Of a DNA stretch of 57,574 bases, positions 8,503 to 17,195 are shown one piece after another; the stretch's first letter is position 1; each line of letters opens with the position of its first letter. The stretch is taken from positions 1 to 57,574 of the IMG/VR virus record IMGVR_UViG_3300017788_000029. The stretch is one strand, 5' to 3'. Origin of the DNA: a virus. The notes below the pieces were generated by a model. That model was not told the DNA's origin, searched no databases, and was given only the letters and a program-made list of their open reading frames with translations. The position numbers and the translations under genes were made by a program.

Positions 8503-10577
8503 GAGCCACCTCCTCGAAGGAACGGCACGTCAAGCACGGGCCCGTCCTCCGAGATCGTGACGTCGCGAAGCCGCGCGCGCTCCTCCTCCATCGCCGCCGG
8601 GATCTCCGGATCGTCTGGAGTGCGCGCGCGCCGATCCGCCGACGCGCGCCGAGCGTCCTGCGCCGCGGTGTCGGTGCGTCCGGCCGTGGCCTGGTCGACC
8701 GCGCGCGAAGGCACGCGCCGCCGCGTTGCCGTCTCCTGTGGAGCCGCCTCGTCCTCTCGGACGACGATGAAATTCACGAAGTCGACGACGATCGAGATCC
8801 CCTCCTCGGCGTCGAACGAGATCCTCGCGTTCTGGACGCGGAACACGGTCTGGAAACCGGAGGCGTCTTGTAGCTCGGCGAACCGTTCCGCGACGTCGGC
8901 CGACCACCCGAGCGACTGGAGATACCGCGCGCGCGCCTCTCTCGTCTGCGCCTGGATCGTCGTCGCGGTCGAGGGCGCGGAGGTCGGATCCGACCGATCG
9001 GCTGCCGCCACGAGGATCTCGACCGGATCTCCGGAGAGGAGCGAGAGGAGATCCGAGGCGTCCTCCTCCGATCCGAACGAGCGGAGGTCCGAGGTCTTGA
9101 AGTTTCCCTCGATCTCCTGGCGGCCGATCTGCTCGTAGAGCGAGCGAGCGATCGACGCGAGCGCGCCCGGAGAGCCTCCGTAGCGCACGGTGAACGTCTG
9201 CACGCGCTCGTCGGGGTTCGCGCCCGTTGGACCCACCTCGTTCGCGCGGAGCGCCGCCGGAGGATTGTCCTGCCCCAGGACGCCCTCGCGCCGTTCTCCC
9301 TCGCGGACCGGCCAACGGGCCCAGCGCGTCCGCCCGATCGTCGGGTCGTAGGCTCGGACCTCGATGGTGGGGACCTTCACGCCGCCGAGCTTCCGCGTGA
9401 ACTGGAGGCTCGTGAGGTTCCGCCCGTAGATCATCCGACGTGGCTGGGAAGCTCCCGTTGGACCTCTCCCGGTGAAGAGGGTCCGCGGGTTGATGAGGCG
9501 AAGCTCGTAGTCACGGACGAGCGGAACGACGCCGCACTGCACGCAGACGTCGGTGATGTGGTCCCAGACCGTCATCCGTTGGTCGCCGCTCCTCGGCTGC
9601 CTCGCGACGCGCCCTCGGCGAGCGCGAGAGACCGCGGGGACGGCATCGCCGGGCGTCGGAGCCTGGCCCGGCGTCGGGTCGGAGACGTCGCCCCACACGA
9701 CGCGGAGGCCGGCCGCGGTCGGGTACTGCTCCAGGAGCCTCGTCACGCCGACGTCGACCGGCACGAGGAGGTCGATCCGGTTGTTCCCCAGCGGCGTGTC
9801 GATGAGCAGCGCGGTCATGTCGCGCGCCTCCATCGTGACGATCTCGCCGTCGTCCGGGTCGTAGCTCACGGTCCAGTCGTCGACCCACCCGACGAACCGC
9901 GTGGCCGTCTGGCTCACCGGGCCCGCGGGGATCTGCTCGACGATCGAGCGAAGGCCTCCGCTCGCTCGCCGCTCGCCGCGCACGCCGGCTTGGAAGTCGT
10001 CGGCCGAGACGGCTCCCAGGATGACCTCGATCCCGCACGCGCGGACGAGCCGAGGATCGAACGGGACATCCGCCCACGCGATGTCGACGCGCGCCGTGTC
10101 CGCCTCCCTGAACCCGTTGCGCTCGATCTCGACGCTCGCGGGGATGATGCCGCCGCGCACGAAGCGGTCGTCCGGGCTCGCTCCGCTCATCGCCTCGACG
10201 CGCGAGCCGGGAGACCCGAGCCCGGAGAGGCGAGCGACGAGCCGGTTCCGCTGCGCTCGGAGGCGTCGAACCGTCGTCCCTCCCTGCCCCTCGTCCGACG
10301 CGCCCTCGGCTCCGGTCGTCTCGCTGTCGCGCTCCTCCGACGCCTGGCGGAGCGCCGTTCGGATCTGCGTGTTGAGCCTCGCGATCTGCGTGGTCAACTC
10401 CCGCGCCGTCGCCGCCGGATCCGAGGGCGGCTGGCTCGCGGGCCCCTCCGCCACGCGCGCGATGTCCGCGCCGCCCAGCCGTTGCTCCAGCGGGTGCGTG
10501 TCCGACAACTCGTCCACGCGGATCCACAGCGCGACCTGCGCCGAGACCCGGTAGACGTTGCGCGTGTAGGCCGTCAC
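8499..10577 (-). CDS. Baseplate hub protein (gp27/gpD/gp44 type)
   Basis: A 692-residue protein. Hub-like features are the early segment VEIERNGFREADTARVDIAWADVPFD, an adaptor beta domain with VGWVDDWTVSYDPDDGEIVTMEARD, and later YGRNLTSLQFTRKLGG, as in late-control D-type proteins. Residues 60-120 and the last 100 are charged and low in complexity. GTG at 10577 is preferred because AGGGGTGA precedes it; longer reading frames extend upstream without a ribosome site. It follows the LysM protein and is coupled to the spike gene. Confidence 0.78.
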   Translation of the reverse strand: MTAYTRNVYRVSAQVALWIRVDELSDTHPLEQRLGGADIARVAEGPASQPPSDPAATARELTTQIARLNTQIRTALRQASEERDSETTGAEGASDEGQGGTTVRRLRAQRNRLVARLSGLGSPGSRVEAMSGASPDDRFVRGGIIPASVEIERNGFREADTARVDIAWADVPFDPRLVRACGIEVILGAVSADDFQAGVRGERRASGGLRSIVEQIPAGPVSQTATRFVGWVDDWTVSYDPDDGEIVTMEARDMTALLIDTPLGNNRIDLLVPVDVGVTRLLEQYPTAAGLRVVWGDVSDPTPGQAPTPGDAVPAVSRARRGRVARQPRSGDQRMTVWDHITDVCVQCGVVPLVRDYELRLINPRTLFTGRGPTGASQPRRMIYGRNLTSLQFTRKLGGVKVPTIEVRAYDPTIGRTRWARWPVREGERREGVLGQDNPPAALRANEVGPTGANPDERVQTFTVRYGGSPGALASIARSLYEQIGRQEIEGNFKTSDLRSFGSEEDASDLLSLLSGDPVEILVAAADRSDPTSAPSTATTIQAQTREARARYLQSLGWSADVAERFAELQDASGFQTVFRVQNARISFDAEEGISIVVDFVNFIVVREDEAAPQETATRRRVPSRAVDQATAGRTDTAAQDARRASADRRARTPDDPEIPAAMEEERARLRDVTISEDGPVLDVPFLRGGGS

Positions 10578-10581
10578 GAGG

Positions 10582-11640
10582 TCACCCCTGCGCGCGCGCC
10601 GTGGAGGCGGGCACGACGACGATCGTCCCGGCCTCGACGATCGCACCCACGAGGTCGTTCGCGTCGGCGATCTGCTGCCACGAGTCGGCGGTGCCGTAGT
10701 AGACGCGCGCGAGGTCTCGGAGCGTTTGATCTCCGGGCATCACGACGACCGCGATCGCGCTCGGGATCGCCGCCTTCGCGACCTCGATCGAGCGCCGCTG
10801 GCACGACGCGCGAAGACGTCGCGACGCCTCGGCGGTCGACATCCTCCACGCCTCGCACGCGAACACCTCCACCACCGTGTCGAGCAGCTGCGCCTCGGTG
10901 TAGGGCCGATCCGAGAGCGCGAGGAGGGTTCCGCCGACGCCCGTTCGGACGCTCTCGGCGGAGGAGAGCGCGGCCTGAACCGTCGCGATCGAGGTGTTGA
11001 CCTGCACGCGGATCTCCTGGAGCGCGACGAATAGCTGGCCGACGTTCACCCGCGTCTCGTTCGTCTGCTCGGTGACGCTCTCCTGGTAGTCCGAGTCGAT
11101 CGAGGCCGGATCCGCCACGAGCGCGTCGTCGACCTGCGTGCTTGCGTCCTCCACCGAGGAGTCGTCCGACGGTGCCGCGGTCGCGCGAGCGGGGATCTCG
11201 CTCGCCCCGGACCACTCGAACTCCGCCGTCCACCGCACATCCTGCGGTCGGATCCAGACGTGCTCGAAGTTGACCATCACGCCGTAGCGGACGATCGGGC
11301 CCCATTGGACCGCGAGGTTGTTCCCCGAGGTCACGAGCGACTCGAAGAGTCGCACGGCCTCCTCCGGCCGCGTGATCTCCTCGCCCGTGCTCACGACGAT
11401 CGCGCCCGTGAGGAAGCGTTGCTTCCACATCCCCTCGATCGTCGTGTTGTCGAAGTCGGGCCCGAGGATCTGGATCGTCCCCACGGGGTTGCCGGCGTAG
11501 GTCGATTTCTTCGTCCTCTGCCGCGCGTTCCAGCCGACGCCCTGGTAGGGCAGCGCGCGCCCCTGGAGGAGCACGACCCGCTGCTCTCCGGTCAACTCCT
11601 CGATGCCGAAGCCGGGAGCCTGTGAGGTCGGAGGAGGCAT
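10582..11640 (-). CDS. Tail/baseplate protein with C-terminal LysM domain
   Basis: A 352-residue protein. The last 50 residues form a LysM-type repeat (MPGDQTLRDLARVYYG, then WQQIADAND and AGTIVVVP), a fold seen in T4 gp53 and in Mu and P2 baseplate or tail-tip proteins that touch peptidoglycan or neighbouring subunits. The first 140 residues contain GTIQILGPDFDNTTIEG and VMVNFEHVWIRPQDV, typical of tail-tip proteins next to the tape measure. It starts 3 nt after the tape-measure stop and is followed by the hub gene. Confidence 0.78.
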   Translation of the reverse strand: MPPPTSQAPGFGIEELTGEQRVVLLQGRALPYQGVGWNARQRTKKSTYAGNPVGTIQILGPDFDNTTIEGMWKQRFLTGAIVVSTGEEITRPEEAVRLFESLVTSGNNLAVQWGPIVRYGVMVNFEHVWIRPQDVRWTAEFEWSGASEIPARATAAPSDDSSVEDASTQVDDALVADPASIDSDYQESVTEQTNETRVNVGQLFVALQEIRVQVNTSIATVQAALSSAESVRTGVGGTLLALSDRPYTEAQLLDTVVEVFACEAWRMSTAEASRRLRASCQRRSIEVAKAAIPSAIAVVVMPGDQTLRDLARVYYGTADSWQQIADANDLVGAIVEAGTIVVVPASTARAQG

Positions 11641-11643
11641 CGC

Positions 11644-13557
11644 TCACCTCGTGAGAGCGGGGACGAACCCCGACTGCGTGCGCTGCTCGGCGAGCCGCGC
11701 GATGTCGTTGATCATATCGACCGCGACCCGATCCGGGTCGGCCTCTCGGAACTCCTGCCGGACCGAGATCCGAGAGCCGCGGAAGTCGTTGTGCGTCGTC
11801 GATCGGCCCGTCGGAGGAGCGGTCAGCGAAGGCTCGGGAGCCTCCGCGTCGCGCGTGGTCTGGTCGCGGAGGTCGCTCACCGCGCGATGCGCCGCCTCCT
11901 GCGCCTCGCGGTCGCGCGCCGCCGAGTTGGTGGCGTCTCCGAACAGGTCTCCGATCATCACGGAGATGTACCGCGCCGCCTCCAGGAACGACTCCACGGC
12001 TTCGTCGAGATAGCCCTGCACGGCCTCGGCGACGTAGGCCGTGATCTCCAGGAAGTCGGCGAACGCAGCCGCCGCTCCTCGGATGACGACGAGGAGCAGC
12101 TGGAGCGTCGGGATGAGGATCGCCGCGAGGATGAAGCCGAGGCCATCGAGCATGGGCGAGAGGGTCTGGCCGCCGAACAGTCCGATCCGTTCGAACTCCG
12201 AGTAGACGCCTTCGAGCATCGGCGTGAGCGGCTCGAACACGGCCAGGATCCCATCCCAATACTCGGTGGCGAACGAGACGAGCGACGTCACCGCGCCGAG
12301 CGCGAGCGCGAGCGGAGCCGCCGCGAGCGAGAGCCCTTCGAGGATCGGTCCGAGAGCCGCGAGGCCGCCCGCGCCGCCCGCGCCCGCCGCCGCCGCTGCG
12401 CCTCCGGCCGCCGCCGCTCCGCCCTCGGCCGCCGCTGCTCCTCCGCCGATGAGGCCGCCGAGGCTTCCCACGAAGCTCGCGCCCGCGCCGAGCGCGGAGA
12501 TGCCCGAGCCGACGACCTGCCGCCCGATCTGGATCATCGCGAACGAGCGCGCCGCCGCCATCAGGTAGGGGGCCATCCGGTAGACCGTCGCCACGACGCG
12601 CTCGATCTGGGCCTGGAACTCCCCCCAATGGGCCGTGATGTAGTCGATCCCGGCGAAGGCCCGATCGAAGACGTTGGAGAGCGCGCCGGCCGCTCGCTCG
12701 CCGAGGTTGCTCAGGACGTTCTCGATGCCCTGGCGGTTCGCCAGCAGCCGATCGTTGACGCCCCCCAGCGAGCGCGCGAGCACGTCGAACACCGGGCGGA
12801 AGGCCGCCCGCCGCAGCTGCTCGGCCACGTCCTGGAAGGACGAGGTGACGCCAGGGAGCGAGGTCGCGTAAGCCTCGCCCGCCGCGTCGAACCCCTGGAG
12901 CGCGCGCTGGAGGCGCTGGATGCGCTCGGCCTGCGTGAGGCGGTTGAACTCCTGCGCGTCCTCGGTGATCGCGCCCATGGAGCGCAGCGAGGAGAAGAGC
13001 CGCACGTCGACGCCAGCGGCACCGCGCACCATGGCCGAGATGTCTCGGGAGGCCTGCTGGAAGTCCACCCCGAGCGCCGAGGCCGCCAGCGCCGTCTGGC
13101 TGGTGATCCCGAGCACCTCGTCCAGGGCGAACCCGGCGTTGCGGATCGGCCCGTAGATCGCCGAGTAGATCGAGAACAACTCCTCCGTCGTGGCGGTGCT
13201 CCGTAGCGCCTCGTCGGTGAGGTCGCGGAACACCGACCCGGCCACCTGTCGGGCTTGCTCGAACGAGAGCCCCTCGACCGAGGCCATGATCGACGACAGG
13301 CCGATCTCGGTCGTCTGCATCGACGTCTCGAACTCGGCCGCGGAGCGGACGAGCCCGGAGAAGCCGGACGCGAGCGCGTTCACGCCGACGTAGCCCGCTC
13401 CGAGCGCGAGGACGTTCTGGACCATCCCGCCGAACATCCCGTTCGCGCCGCTGATCCGGTCTCCGAGCGCCGAGAGTTGGCCACCGAGCGACCGGATGCC
13501 ACCGAGCGCCGCTCGGGTCTCCAGCGATAGGACCGCCTCGATGTCGAAGTCCGTCAC
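11644..13557 (-). CDS. Tape measure protein
   Basis: A 637-residue protein that sets tail length and acts as the tail-tube scaffold. The N-terminal third is helical with the common segment AAEFETSMQTTEIGLSSIM (about 73-91). The middle is strongly hydrophobic (about 325-520) with long Ala/Gly runs and membrane-like helices such as FILAAILIPTLQLLLVVI. The C-terminus is charged. It follows the tail-assembly chaperone frames, the standard order. Its GTG start is preceded 7 nt upstream by TAGGAT with no Shine-Dalgarno sequence, so translation may be leaderless. Confidence 0.92.
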   Translation of the reverse strand: MTDFDIEAVLSLETRAALGGIRSLGGQLSALGDRISGANGMFGGMVQNVLALGAGYVGVNALASGFSGLVRSAAEFETSMQTTEIGLSSIMASVEGLSFEQARQVAGSVFRDLTDEALRSTATTEELFSIYSAIYGPIRNAGFALDEVLGITSQTALAASALGVDFQQASRDISAMVRGAAGVDVRLFSSLRSMGAITEDAQEFNRLTQAERIQRLQRALQGFDAAGEAYATSLPGVTSSFQDVAEQLRRAAFRPVFDVLARSLGGVNDRLLANRQGIENVLSNLGERAAGALSNVFDRAFAGIDYITAHWGEFQAQIERVVATVYRMAPYLMAAARSFAMIQIGRQVVGSGISALGAGASFVGSLGGLIGGGAAAAEGGAAAAGGAAAAAGAGGAGGLAALGPILEGLSLAAAPLALALGAVTSLVSFATEYWDGILAVFEPLTPMLEGVYSEFERIGLFGGQTLSPMLDGLGFILAAILIPTLQLLLVVIRGAAAAFADFLEITAYVAEAVQGYLDEAVESFLEAARYISVMIGDLFGDATNSAARDREAQEAAHRAVSDLRDQTTRDAEAPEPSLTAPPTGRSTTHNDFRGSRISVRQEFREADPDRVAVDMINDIARLAEQRTQSGFVPALTR

Positions 13558-13564
13558 GCGTCCG

Positions 13565-13570
13565 ATCCTA
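13565..13570 (-). promoter_or_regulatory. Late TANNNT hexamer before the tape measure gene
   Basis: TAGGAT lies 7 nt before the GTG at 13557, in the 36-nt gap after the chaperone frameshift product. It is a class-2 member. Confidence 0.5.
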
Positions 13571-13593
13571 CACGGTTCAGAGGAGCCGCGCCG

Positions 13594-14321
13594 TCACGAC
13601 CTCGGCTTGTTCTCCCCCTCTACGATGACCTGCAACTCGTCGGCGAAGAGGAGGCCCGCTCGCGTCTCCATGTGGAGCGCCTCGGTCAGCGGGATGTGCC
13701 CGTAGCGGCAGATCCACGCGAGCCGCCTCCAGATCTTCCTCTCGTAGTCGGACACCGAGCGCCGAGCCCAGGTCGAGATCCACGCGAGATAGCTCGCGTA
13801 GAGCCCTTCCCGGTTCAGTGAACGCGCAGCGTCCTCCGCGCTTTTCCCGCGGCACCCGCTGCCGTCCCGGTCAACTCGGCGAACATGCCCGTGATGATCT
13901 GCCGGCCGCCGACGTCGAGCGCGCCCCACAACCAGTCGTCCACGCCCGGCGGGATCGGCGACCCGTTGATCGCCTCCATCGAGTGGCGGGCCATCGTGAA
14001 CGCCATCGAGATGGAGTCGCCCTTCGCCTCCGCGATCGCTCGAAGCTCGTCCGACGGCGTGAGCGACGCCAGCGTGATCTCGAAGTCCTCGGCGAACACG
14101 CCCGGAGCGCACACCGTGTGGTCGACGAAGAACGAGACGCGCCGCCTCGGGAGAGGACGAGCCGCCGCGAGGGAGGAGCCGGCGAAGGCGCCGAACGCCG
14201 CCGCGAGCACGCCTGGGTCGAGAGCCGCTCGGCGCTTCTCCAACTCCGCCGCCGCGAGTTGCGCGGCTTGCTCGGGCGTCAGGGGAGCCGTGGGGGTTCC
14301 GATCGGGTTCTTGGGATCCAT
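13594..14321 (-). CDS. Tail assembly chaperone, long -1 frameshift product
   Basis: The predicted product is 242 residues: the first 160 codons of the short chaperone, then a -1 shift at GGGAAAA into a second frame of 82 codons reading SAEDAARSLNREGLYASYL onward to 13594. The second frame has no start of its own and encodes a plausible helical, Trp-rich tail (WISTWARRS, IWRRLAWICRYG). Lambda G/GT and P2 E/E' proteins are made this way immediately upstream of the tape measure gene, exactly as here. Only a minority of ribosomes should make this form. Confidence 0.82.
13815..14321 (-). CDS. Tail assembly chaperone, short product
   Basis: A 168-residue protein. The N-terminus is Pro and Ala rich (TAPLTPEQAAQLAAAELEKR), followed by a compact domain with FEITLASLTPSDELRAIAEA and DDWLWGALDVGGRQII. 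It probably binds the tape measure protein during tail assembly. The start at MDPKNP is chosen because AGGCAGACG precedes it; an ATG six codons upstream is possible. It lies between the tube and tape-measure genes and contains the slippery site near its 3' end. Confidence 0.8.
   Translation of the reverse strand: MDPKNPIGTPTAPLTPEQAAQLAAAELEKRRAALDPGVLAAAFGAFAGSSLAAARPLPRRRVSFFVDHTVCAPGVFAEDFEITLASLTPSDELRAIAEAKGDSISMAFTMARHSMEAINGSPIPPGVDDWLWGALDVGGRQIITGMFAELTGTAAGAAGKARRTLRVH
13842..13848 (-). promoter_or_regulatory. -1 ribosomal frameshift slippery site GGGAAAA
   Basis: On the coding strand the zero-frame codons read GCG GGA AAA GCG, so the heptamer is a canonical X XXY YYZ site (G GGA AAA). 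Slipping back one base joins the 160-codon prefix to the frame ending at 13594. A short stem (AGCG/CGCT) can form immediately downstream as a possible stimulator. Confidence 0.85.
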
Positions 14322-14352
14322 CGTCTGCCTGCCTTCCATGTAGGCCGCGGGT

Positions 14353-14404
14353 CCTCCGGAGGCATGGAGTGCTGCCCCGGCCAAGGGCAGCCCTCCGGAG
14401 GGCT
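14353..14404 (-). repeat. Overlapping inverted repeats between tube and chaperone genes
   Basis: The 118-nt gap carries CCTCCGGAGG at 14353-14362, a hairpin of GCTGCCC and GGGCAGC at 14371-14391 and the palindrome AGCCCTCCGGAGGGCT at 14389-14404. The last two share bases and cannot form fully together. The position between an abundant tube protein and a scarce chaperone suggests mRNA processing or partial termination. There is no T-run to make it a standard terminator. Confidence 0.6.
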
Positions 14405-14439
14405 CGCGGTGTCGTCAAGCGCGCGGAGCGCGAGGGCGA

Positions 14440-14874
14440 TCAATAAAAGAACCGAACGTCCTCGCACTCGAACTCGACCGTCCCCTGCACGAACTCGTCG
14501 CGCGCTCCAGCGTTGACCGGGAGGGGACCGAAGAAGAGGTCCGTGAGGACGGCGCGCGGTCGCTGGCCGTTCGGGAGGGAGAACGCGCAGGTCGCCGTGA
14601 ACTGCGCGTTGGTCGCCTCTCGGCGCTGCGAGCGGAGCTTCACCTGGTCGGCAAACCGGAAGTAGTCCTGCGAGGAGATGTGGACCTCCATCCGGCCGCG
14701 GACGCCCTTGAACACGTCGTCCTTCCGCTCCGAGGTCTCTCCCAGGTAGCCCTCGGAGAGAATCTCGGTCTGGATCTCGAACTCGAACGACTGGATCGCG
14801 TCGAGCGCCGTGATGGTCCCGTTCGGGCCGGTGAACGTGATCCGCGTCTCCTGGCCTTTGACTCGCTGCGCCAT
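14440..14874 (-). CDS. Tail tube protein
   Basis: A 144-residue beta-rich protein with the size and position of a myoviral tail tube subunit. It has strand pairs such as IQSFEFEIQTEILSEGYLGE and GRMEVHISSQDYFRF, typical of tube proteins that stack in rings around the tape measure. It follows the sheath gene by 47 nt, with a good ribosome site (GAAGGAG) before ATG. Its 3' side carries overlapping hairpins that may limit downstream expression. Confidence 0.85.
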   Translation of the reverse strand: MAQRVKGQETRITFTGPNGTITALDAIQSFEFEIQTEILSEGYLGETSERKDDVFKGVRGRMEVHISSQDYFRFADQVKLRSQRREATNAQFTATCAFSLPNGQRPRAVLTDLFFGPLPVNAGARDEFVQGTVEFECEDVRFFY

Positions 14875-14921
14875 GCTCTGCTCCTTCTAGGTCTCTCGGG
14901 TCGGGTGGTCCGCGGAGGATC

Positions 14922-17141
14922 TCAGGTCGCCGTGACGATGACGACGCCCTCGCCGATCTCGGTCTGCACCACGATCGCGTCGAGGCTCGAAAGGGTCCGG
15001 ACGCGCGTGATGAAGACGACGATGCCGCGCGCCTCCATCGACGGGGTGTTCCCCGAGATCGGGTCCACGGCGTAGTCGTTGATCCGCTGGGTCTCGGGGT
15101 TGTTCGGTGAGAGGAGGTCGTTCAGGAACTGGTCGATGTCCGCCCGGACGCCCTCTCGCCGCGACTGCGTGGAGAGCTTCTTGGAGTAGGGCACGAGCCG
15201 CTGGGCAAGCGTGTCCTGGATGAAGTCGGCCATCTTCCGGCGGGCCTGCGTCGTGAGGCCCGGCGTGACATTGCTCGTGATGCCCGACTGGTAGATCGAG
15301 CCCGAGATCGGGTCGCGCCGAGGAGCGGAGATGCCCGCGGCCTTGAGGCGCGTGTACGCGCCGATGTCGAGCGGGGAGGAGGTCGCCTCGACCGCGAAGA
15401 ACTGCTCGATCAGCCCGGTCTGCTGGCCGGGGTTCTCCTCCGGCGGAAGCTGGCAGTCGAGCGTTGCCAGAGGACCGTCGCCGCGGACCGTGATCACGCC
15501 ATCGGCCGTGAAGCCGAGGCCGCCCGCGAGACCCAGGAAGGCGATCTCGGGGATGCGAACGCTCCAGCCGGGCCAGGTGTAGAACACCCGGTCCGAGCGC
15601 CAGAGAGCGACGTCGGCCTGGGCCTGGGACTGCGTGAAGCCGATCGGCGCTCCGGTGAGGAACTTCCGGCCGAAGTGACCTCCCGCGCTCGCGTCGATCG
15701 CGTTCTCGCGACCCTTCCGGATCACCGCGGTCGAGCGACGAGCGGAGATCGAGAAGTTGGCTTCGCGCGCCGGACTCGCGAGGTTCAGGGTCGCGTCGAA
15801 CGCCGCCTCATAGGCCACGTCCAGCTGGTTCTCGGTGAGCGCCGCCGAGAGGGCGATCGGGTTCGTCACCGTGACCTCGCCCCACAGCGGCTGGTCGACG
15901 ACGACCGTGACGGTCGAGGCCGCCGCCGCCGCTCCGGTCCCGTCGTCGAGCGCCGGCCGGACCTTGACGGTGTGCGGGCCGGGGTTCCCGCTCGCGCTCG
16001 TCCCCTCGGCGACGATGAGCGTCTGCATCGTCACCCACTCGGCTCCGCCGACGGTCCGGACGCGTGTGCCGGCGGGGATCGTCCCGGCCGCGTGGACGTC
16101 GGCTTCGGCGAGGACCGCGACCGGGAGCCCGAGCGCCGTGGCCACCGCGGAGGCGTTGATCGTGATCTGGCCGGCTCCGGGCGTCGTCGAGAACACGCGG
16201 AGCGAGCCATCGGCCTGCGCGCGCGCGGAGCAGTTGATCGCCGAGAGCGCGACCGTGGCGTTGATGATCGTCGCCATCTCCGTGGCCGTCACCGCGGTCC
16301 GGTCGGCGACGTTGCCGGTGCCCGCCGTCGTGCCCGCCGCGTGGCCGATCGCCGCGAGCGCGCCCGCGGAGACGTCCGCGAGCGTGACCTCACCCGCGGT
16401 GCCCTCGATGAGACCTCGGATGCGGAGGCCGCCCGGAACGTCCGCCGCCGCGTAGCCGAGCGCGAGGTTGATCCGCGCTGCGACCTGGGCGGGCGTCTGG
16501 TCCGCCGCCGCGAAGGTCACGGGGACCACCACGCCGTTGTCGATCTGGACCGTGATCTGCTCTCCGCCGACGTAGCCCGAGTTGACGAACACGCCGCCCG
16601 TGATGGAGGCGCGCGCCGCCGCGATCGCGGTCGAGAGCGCCGGTCCACCGACATCGGTGGTCACCGACAGCTGGTCTCCGACCGCGAGCGTGAAGGGCCC
16701 GACGTCGCTCTCGTGGAACGCGATCGGGGAGAACGCGACCGAGCCCACCGACGTGTCGACGCGCGCGAGGATGAGGCGTCGCGGACGCATGAACTTGAGC
16801 TTGATGAAGCCCGAGCCGTTCCAGAACTCGGAGAGATGCCGGCGAGCCGCCGGGTTCTGGTAGGGCGTCGTCCCGTAGGTGAAGCCGAAGCCGCCGCTCC
16901 GCTGGCGGAGATCCTCGGAGGAGAACACCTCGAACACGCCTCGGGTCGCGGGGTCGTACTCCGCCGCGTCGCCTCCGACCGCGAAGGCCCCGTCTTCGAA
17001 CTCGCCGAGGACGAGCGCCGTCCCGCTTCCTACGCCGGTCGTTGGCGCAGGGGGCGGGAGGTCCACGATGTTGACCGCCTCGATCTCGGCGAGCACCTCG
17101 ATCGAAGGGAAGCTGGTGAACCGTCGCACGAATCCGGCCAT
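14922..17141 (-). CDS. Contractile tail sheath protein
   Basis: A 739-residue sheath subunit. The C-terminal third has sheath hallmarks: TWPGWSVRIPEIAFLGLAGG, then EQFFAVEATSSPLDIG with TRLKAAGIS, and the final DAIVVQTEIGEGVVIV strand used for inter-subunit handshakes. It is longer than the usual 400-500 residues because of insertions; residues about 190-270 and 285-345 are tandem beta segments of the DQTPAQVAARINLAL type, resembling flagellin-hook IN motifs. The first copy is also found in the 244-residue capsid-region protein. It has a ribosome site AAGGAG about 10 nt before ATG and a TACCCT box about 40 nt upstream. Confidence 0.9.
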   Translation of the reverse strand: MAGFVRRFTSFPSIEVLAEIEAVNIVDLPPPAPTTGVGSGTALVLGEFEDGAFAVGGDAAEYDPATRGVFEVFSSEDLRQRSGGFGFTYGTTPYQNPAARRHLSEFWNGSGFIKLKFMRPRRLILARVDTSVGSVAFSPIAFHESDVGPFTLAVGDQLSVTTDVGGPALSTAIAAARASITGGVFVNSGYVGGEQITVQIDNGVVVPVTFAAADQTPAQVAARINLALGYAAADVPGGLRIRGLIEGTAGEVTLADVSAGALAAIGHAAGTTAGTGNVADRTAVTATEMATIINATVALSAINCSARAQADGSLRVFSTTPGAGQITINASAVATALGLPVAVLAEADVHAAGTIPAGTRVRTVGGAEWVTMQTLIVAEGTSASGNPGPHTVKVRPALDDGTGAAAAASTVTVVVDQPLWGEVTVTNPIALSAALTENQLDVAYEAAFDATLNLASPAREANFSISARRSTAVIRKGRENAIDASAGGHFGRKFLTGAPIGFTQSQAQADVALWRSDRVFYTWPGWSVRIPEIAFLGLAGGLGFTADGVITVRGDGPLATLDCQLPPEENPGQQTGLIEQFFAVEATSSPLDIGAYTRLKAAGISAPRRDPISGSIYQSGITSNVTPGLTTQARRKMADFIQDTLAQRLVPYSKKLSTQSRREGVRADIDQFLNDLLSPNNPETQRINDYAVDPISGNTPSMEARGIVVFITRVRTLSSLDAIVVQTEIGEGVVIVTAT

Positions 17142-17181
17142 GGTGATCGCTCCTTGCGCGCGCCTTCGCGCCTCGGGAGCG

Positions 17182-17187
17182 AGGGTA
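17182..17187 (-). promoter_or_regulatory. Late TANNNT hexamer with leader before the sheath gene
   Basis: TGC-TACCCT is an extended -10-like box. Unlike most late copies it is about 40 nt from the ATG, and the leader contains a small GC-rich stem (GCGC, GAAG, GCGC) and an AAGGAG ribosome site, as suits a highly expressed gene. Confidence 0.45.
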
Positions 17188-17195
17188 GCACGGCG

